A stretch of DNA of 47,463 bases. Origin: Flavobacteriaceae bacterium (GTDB lineage: Bacteria; Bacteroidota; Bacteroidia; Flavobacteriales; Flavobacteriaceae). Made by a program: the position numbers and the translations under genes. The notes beneath the pieces are model-generated. The model searched no databases. It had not been told where the DNA came from and saw only the letters and a list, made by a program, of their open reading frames with translations. Position 1 is the first letter of the stretch. Every line of letters begins with the position of its first letter. Below, piece by piece: positions 43,110 to 47,463 of the stretch. The stretch is from NCBI GenBank assembly GCA_002691685.1, contig NZIQ01000081.1, positions 1 through 47,463 of the forward strand, read 5' to 3'.

Positions 43110-45317
43110 TTATAATACGTCTATCTGTCTACTGTATTTAATAGACAGTGTTTGATTATTTATTTGATCGATCCAATCTTTGTCTTTCACAATATTGAGT
43201 ACCACATATAAACCTGCATTTGCTTTTTGAAGCAATCCAAATCTGGCATTTAAAGAGGTGACATTTGTGATATTATTATACTGTACCAAACTCTGAACAA
43301 ACATCTTAGGGGTAAACGAATAGCTCAATCGAGCTCCTGAAATCAGCGCATTCACGTCTCCATTGAGCAATCTTAAATCAGAGTAAGTCAGATTGATATT
43401 GGCCGAGAACTTATTGCCAGAACGAATGTTCATGGTGTTTGAAAACTGCATTCGATTTCCGCCGTAATATCCTCCAATAAAAGTTCTATTGTAAAAATTA
43501 ATAGCCTTATTCGGATTCGTTATCAAGACAAACTGTAGTTCTTGGTGATTGTATTCTCCAACTGGAACTTCAACTCCAGTAAGTGAAAAAGGCTCAAAAA
43601 CACCCTCTGTTCTAAAATTAATTCCAGTGTGAATTTCAAAGCCACTTGGCCAAACCCAGTGATTATCCACGTGTAAAAAACTACTGATTAAACGATTGTC
43701 AAAATCATAATAGCTAAACCCTGAGACATGGGGTCTAACTTCAAATATAGGCCCCAAATTTTTTGTTCTCCATTGTTTAAAAATTAAAAACTCGGGCTTT
43801 TTAAAAGAGGAGCGCAATAAAAACCCTACTTCAGGATTGAAGCCTTCACCGAGTTCAGTATAGCCTAGACTTACGCGCCAGCCATCCCAGTTATAATTTC
43901 CTTTAAATTGATATGCATGTTCTTGTTCCCGATCTTGAAGTCCATTGCTTTTAGCAATAAAGCCTGTTATGTCTGCCTTTTTACCTAGTCCTAATTTTCC
44001 GTCTACCGCAATGACGTTATTAAAGTTCTCTGAACCAGCCCCAACATCATTTTTACCCACCACAATAGCTCCTAAAGACGAACGGCTTTTTGAAAAGTCG
44101 TGATTGACTCGAGCAACTGAAAAATTAGTTCTAAAACCATTTTCGCTCACAGTTTCTGTTTGCATGCCTAAAAGCCCAACATTGGTTTGACCTACTTTAC
44201 CTGAAATACGACCACCTCCTACAATTGGAACTACCGAGCCGTTTTCAGCAATTCCAATTCTACGGCTGAAAAATAAGTCTACCTCGCCAGGACTTCCTAC
44301 TGAAAATTGCCCCGCATTTTCTAAGAAAAAAGCGCGCTTCTCTGGAAAAAATAAATTAAATCGATCTAAATTGATTTGCTGTTCATCAACCTCAACTTGA
44401 GCAAAGTCAGTATTATAAGTCAGGTCCAAAGTCAATCCTGGAGTTAAACTGTATTTTAGATCGATTCCAGCATCTCCATTGGTTTGAGAGCTGTTATATA
44501 CCCCTGTATTATCTCTTATTTCTTGACCAATAACATACGGAAAGAGCTTAAGGTTTTTAGGATTCCTTAGTTGCATGCCATTCATTTTTCCAGCCATAGA
44601 GACTCGCTTGATTTCAAACCCAAGAGGCAAGGTCGCCCAAAAAGCAATTTCAGTGTTTTTTGCGATATTTCTTTGGAAGTTGATTCCCCATGTTTTGTCT
44701 TGGCCTGATAGGAACCGTATGGATTTCATAGGTATTTCAAACTCAGCGCTCCATCCGAATTCTCCTTTTTGAGTAACTACGTTCCACGAAGCATCCCAGT
44801 TTAAGTTAGTTCCGCCAATAACTCCTCCTTGTTGACGCCCCGCTCGTGAAAAGTTTCCGTCGCCTTCGTTATCAATCTGTGCGTCGTACTGTTTAGCATC
44901 TGGGTTAGTTCCGAACAAAAACCCGTTTTGTTGGTCGTTATAAGTGTCTATAATAAACTGAAAACTATCCTCGTCGTTGAGCTTAGCGTCTCTTCGCGAA
45001 TCAGAGACTACGATACGCTCTGGGGTACTGTCGTAACAAACTACAGCCACCAAAAAAGAGTTGTTTGTATAGGCAACCCTGATTTCTGTTTTTTCACTTA
45101 CAGCTGCTCCAAAGTTAGGCGTGACTTGAGTTAGATTAGTAATGGGGTCAATATCTTGCCAAACGGGATCGTCTATAACATTTCCGTCTATAACAGGTTC
45201 TGAAGTTTTTAAGGCTACAGGGGCAAAAGATGGTCGCTCTTTAAAATTATTTTGTTGCGCATTAATGTATTGTAGGCTTGTCAATAAGAGTACAAACCCA
45301 AATAGTCTTAGTCTCAT
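43110..45317 (-). CDS. DUF5916 protein with CBM9-like N-terminal domain, outer membrane barrel
   Basis: 735 residues with a signal peptide (LRLFGFVLLLTSLQYINAQ). Residues about 40-225 look like a family 9 carbohydrate-binding-type sandwich (EPVIDGNVIDDPVWQDIDPI ... WSAEFEIPMKSIRF). The rest (LFPYVIGQEIRDN ... LDLTYNTDFAQVEVDEQQIN ... FFPEKRAFFLENAGQF) is the DUF5916 domain, rich in alternating strands expected of an outer-membrane barrel and ending with LSIKYSRQIDVL. Function is not known. It lies between sulfatase and S9D genes on the same strand. Confidence 0.9.
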   Translation of the reverse strand: MRLRLFGFVLLLTSLQYINAQQNNFKERPSFAPVALKTSEPVIDGNVIDDPVWQDIDPITNLTQVTPNFGAAVSEKTEIRVAYTNNSFLVAVVCYDSTPERIVVSDSRRDAKLNDEDSFQFIIDTYNDQQNGFLFGTNPDAKQYDAQIDNEGDGNFSRAGRQQGGVIGGTNLNWDASWNVVTQKGEFGWSAEFEIPMKSIRFLSGQDKTWGINFQRNIAKNTEIAFWATLPLGFEIKRVSMAGKMNGMQLRNPKNLKLFPYVIGQEIRDNTGVYNSSQTNGDAGIDLKYSLTPGLTLDLTYNTDFAQVEVDEQQINLDRFNLFFPEKRAFFLENAGQFSVGSPGEVDLFFSRRIGIAENGSVVPIVGGGRISGKVGQTNVGLLGMQTETVSENGFRTNFSVARVNHDFSKSRSSLGAIVVGKNDVGAGSENFNNVIAVDGKLGLGKKADITGFIAKSNGLQDREQEHAYQFKGNYNWDGWRVSLGYTELGEGFNPEVGFLLRSSFKKPEFLIFKQWRTKNLGPIFEVRPHVSGFSYYDFDNRLISSFLHVDNHWVWPSGFEIHTGINFRTEGVFEPFSLTGVEVPVGEYNHQELQFVLITNPNKAINFYNRTFIGGYYGGNRMQFSNTMNIRSGNKFSANINLTYSDLRLLNGDVNALISGARLSYSFTPKMFVQSLVQYNNITNVTSLNARFGLLQKANAGLYVVLNIVKDKDWIDQINNQTLSIKYSRQIDVL

Positions 45318-45370
45318 ATTTAGCGATGAATTAGTCGTAGTAGTGAAGATAGATTTTTTTTATCAAAAAT

Positions 45371-46870
45371 TTAATCAGCACCTAAAGTAGTCTTGTATTG
45401 CTTTTGCATTGACTCCAGCTGACTTAGACTATCTTTTGCCAAGTTCTGCTGTTGCCCTATATCTGTTTTTAAATGAAACAACAAAGGAGTCTCACTATTC
45501 CCAAGTTCAATATTGGTAAAGCGACTCACCGCACGACGACCAGTATAGGGAGGAATATAAACCCAGTCTTTAGTTCTCAGAGCAGTTCGACCGCTAGCTT
45601 CGATAATTAAATCCTCGCGTCCCACCTGTGATTGACCCAAAAGTGTTTGATGCAAGTCATGACTATCAGAAGTGCGTTCTTCACTGTTTACTATAGCAGC
45701 CAAAGAAGAAAATAAATCGAGTTGACTGATAAGTGAGTTTGATGTTCCCGTTTTGATTTTTCCTTTCCAATAGACTACAAATGGAACATGAGTACCCGCT
45801 TCGAAGAGGCTGTATTTACCTCCTCTAAGTGGCCCCCAAGGTGTATGGTCGCCATTGCGCTCTACGGCTTGGTCTACATATCCATCATTTAAAACCGGAC
45901 CATTGTCGCTTGTGAAAATGACAAGGGTGTTTTCTGTAATGCCCTCCTCTTCTAGTTCTGCTAATAGTTCTCCTATAACCCAATCTGCTTCAGCAATAAC
46001 GTCTCCTCTTGGACCAAGGTCTGTAGTCCCAACAAATCTAGGGTGAGGCGTTCTTGGAACATGTGGTTGTTGCATGGGATAGAACAAGAAAAAAGGTTCT
46101 TTAGAATGCGCTTTGATAAATGTTTTCGCTTGATTTAAAAAAGCATCCGCCATGTCAATATCACTCCACAAAGCGTTTTTTCCACCTTTCATAAAGCCAA
46201 TTCGAGGAATACCATTGACAATGCTGTTGTTGTGCCCGTGATCCCACATGACTTTTAAAAGTTCAGGGTTTGTCAAAGCCGTTGGCACGCCTTTAAAGTT
46301 CGTTTTATAATCCACTGCTATAGGATCGTCTTCTTCGAGACCAACCACATTACCATCTTCGATATAAACGGTAGGCACTCTATCTTGTGTGGCGGCTAAA
46401 ATATAGGAATAGTCAAACCCTAATTCATTTGGACCTGGTGTTATGGTCTCGTTCCAATTCACATCTCCATCGCCTAAGCCCAAATGCCATTTGCCAATGA
46501 TGGCCGTATAATATCCATTGGATTGCAGCATTCTCGGAAGGGTAGCCTGAGCAGTATCAATAATGAGCGGTGCCGTCCCTGGCAAAATTCGCGCACGCTT
46601 TTCTCTCCAAGGATAGACTCCTGTTAATAAGGCATAACGACTTGGCGTACATGTTGCCGAACTTGAATACGCATTGACAAAATTCAGGCCCTCGTTGGCC
46701 AAACGGTCCATATTTGGAGTGCTTATCGCCTTTCCTCCATTAAAGCCCACATCGCCAAATCCTAAATCATCCATATAAATTACTAGAATATTCGGAGAAG
46801 TCTCTTTTGGGGTAGGTTGACATCCAAGGGCTAAAAGCAGTAAAAGCGAAAAAAATAAAAAGATTCTCAT
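45371..46870 (-). CDS. Sulfatase (S1 family) lipoprotein
   Basis: 499 residues with a lipoprotein signal (MRIFLFFSLLLLLALGC, Cys17). The formylglycine site is Cys74 in ATCTPSRYALLTG. Metal-binding DD is in VIYMDDLGFGD, with GKWHLG, a histidine in QQPHVPRTPHP and IFTSDNGPV later. No extra C-terminal domain is present. It differs clearly from the sulfatase at 33967 (CTPSR rather than CSPTR, no extension), so the two are not a recent duplication. It heads the leftward run sulfatase-DUF5916-S9D-GntP. Confidence 0.93.
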   Translation of the reverse strand: MRIFLFFSLLLLLALGCQPTPKETSPNILVIYMDDLGFGDVGFNGGKAISTPNMDRLANEGLNFVNAYSSSATCTPSRYALLTGVYPWREKRARILPGTAPLIIDTAQATLPRMLQSNGYYTAIIGKWHLGLGDGDVNWNETITPGPNELGFDYSYILAATQDRVPTVYIEDGNVVGLEEDDPIAVDYKTNFKGVPTALTNPELLKVMWDHGHNNSIVNGIPRIGFMKGGKNALWSDIDMADAFLNQAKTFIKAHSKEPFFLFYPMQQPHVPRTPHPRFVGTTDLGPRGDVIAEADWVIGELLAELEEEGITENTLVIFTSDNGPVLNDGYVDQAVERNGDHTPWGPLRGGKYSLFEAGTHVPFVVYWKGKIKTGTSNSLISQLDLFSSLAAIVNSEERTSDSHDLHQTLLGQSQVGREDLIIEASGRTALRTKDWVYIPPYTGRRAVSRFTNIELGNSETPLLFHLKTDIGQQQNLAKDSLSQLESMQKQYKTTLGAD

Positions 46871-46941
46871 TATATTGATAGTTAGTTGTTTTGAAACATT
46901 AATTTAAAAAAATCATTTTAAACTCTTTACCTCTTTTTCTC

Positions 46942-47418
46942 ATGGGCATGAATACACTTGAACTCAGCAATCGACTAAAAAGTTTAGGTCTGAATCTGCC
47001 TCCGGCCCCTAAACCTCTTGGAGTATATAAGCCATTTGCCATTTCGGGCAACTATTTATATGTCTCGGGCCATGGACCTGTTCTTAATTCTTCTGAACTA
47101 ATCAAAGGAAAAGCTGGCTTAGATCTAGATAAAGATCAAGCCAAAGAAGCAGCTCGTCAAGTGGGTTTGACCCTTTTGTCAACCCTTGTGACCTATTTAA
47201 ATCCTGATATTCGTATAACAAAGGTTGTTAAAGTGTTAGGTATGATAAATTCGACCCCAGATTTCAATGAACACACATACGCCATCAATGGATTTAGCGA
47301 ATTGCTCGCAGAGGTCTTTGGAGATGAAAACGGAATAGGTGCCCGCAGTGCTGTTGGCATGATGCTACCTCAGAATATCACAGCAGAAGTAGAAGCTATT
47401 TTTGAAATCGAGCACTAA
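46942..47418 (+). CDS. RidA family protein (YjgF/YER057c/UK114)
   Basis: 158 residues, or 156 if the ATG at 46948 is used. The subgroup with LPPAPKPLGVYKPFAISGNY and YVSGHGPV at the start and a long insert is one of the extended RidA-like branches, distinct from the 130-residue RidA. RidA itself hydrolyses reactive enamines/imines; the activity of this branch is not established. Conserved GARSAVGMMLP with Arg occupies the usual active-site arginine position. It is immediately followed by another gene one base away. Confidence 0.87.
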   Translation: MGMNTLELSNRLKSLGLNLPPAPKPLGVYKPFAISGNYLYVSGHGPVLNSSELIKGKAGLDLDKDQAKEAARQVGLTLLSTLVTYLNPDIRITKVVKVLGMINSTPDFNEHTYAINGFSELLAEVFGDENGIGARSAVGMMLPQNITAEVEAIFEIEH

Positions 47419-47419
47419 T

Positions 47420-47463
47420 ATGGAATGGCACCTTATTAAGCATAGTAATGAGCTCTCTAGCCC
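47420..47463 (+). CDS. 5' end of a gene following RidA; possibly a D-threonine-aldolase-type PLP enzyme
   Basis: Only 14 codons are visible (MEWHLIKHSNELSS). The start lies one base after the RidA stop, so the genes are cotranscribed. The N terminus resembles D-threonine aldolase/alanine-racemase-domain proteins, which commonly open with a short MxW...I...L.SP segment and often neighbour this RidA subgroup. That identification rests on very little sequence. Confidence 0.35.
   Translation, partial: MEWHLIKHSNELSS

Noticed and set aside
33967-46870. Complete polysaccharide utilisation locus
   Set aside because: No SusC/SusD pair, no hybrid two-component or anti-sigma regulator, and only one glycosidase are present.
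45371-46870. The two sulfatases as a recent duplication
   Set aside because: Their active-site motifs, lengths and C-terminal architecture differ clearly.

Overview
The window reads as ordinary chromosome of a member of the Bacteroidota, most likely a marine Flavobacteriaceae. The pointers are an OmpA protein with thrombospondin type 3 calcium repeats, many Bacteroidota-type -7 promoter elements (TAnnTTTG) just upstream of start codons, no Shine-Dalgarno tracts, AT-rich DNA, the gene order DUF177-rpmF-fabH-accB-accC, secreted S9 peptidases, a DUF5916 protein and formylglycine sulfatases. I see no phage, plasmid, insertion sequence, CRISPR array or defence island. Genes are densely packed, often with 1-4 base start/stop overlaps, and several convergent pairs overlap by a few bases.

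Layout. 1-8500: 3' end of an OmpA-family protein, an AddB-like PD-(D/E)XK nuclease, then a two-gene unit of a secreted Asp-box (sortilin/VPS10-like) protein and gamma-glutamyltransferase. 8500-9390: a small disturbed stretch with tRNA-Gly(GCC), a damaged second copy of that tRNA's 3' half, one small membrane protein between them, a possible M23 peptidase tail and orphan terminator-like hairpins. 9390-12790 (+): GNAT, MATE transporter, enoyl-CoA hydratase-like protein, LpxH. 12786-15832 (-): an unrecognised 59-residue protein, rsmI, an OsmC protein, recJ. 15930-20863 (+): tdk, alr, asd, and a prolyl oligopeptidase lipoprotein.

20853-26867 (-) is the anabolic core: pdxA; DUF177-rpmF ending at a strong terminator; then fabH-accB-accC with a tightly linked FAD oxidoreductase. 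ribE is divergent from pdxA. 27506-32697 (-): amidase lipoprotein, a Crp/Fnr-type regulator translationally coupled to an SH3-domain secreted protein, and a sodium:solute symporter. Then a lipoprotein, a frameshifted secreted-protein remnant, and thioredoxin.

33967-46870 is a catabolic, envelope-facing region: two formylglycine sulfatases, a GH30 glycosidase, a GntP-type gluconate permease, a serine hydrolase with a Dabb protein, an S9D-type peptidase and a DUF5916 outer-membrane protein. It looks like a dispersed polysaccharide/peptide scavenging region. It has no SusC/SusD pair and no sulfatase-maturating enzyme in view, so it is not a complete polysaccharide utilisation locus. The window ends with a RidA-family gene and the first codons of a following gene.

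No clearly new multi-gene system stands out. The items most worth a second look are the tRNA-Gly repeat scar, the leaderless promoter arrangements, the 59-residue gene before rsmI, the frameshifted gene at 33.5 kb, and the regulator/SH3-protein pair.
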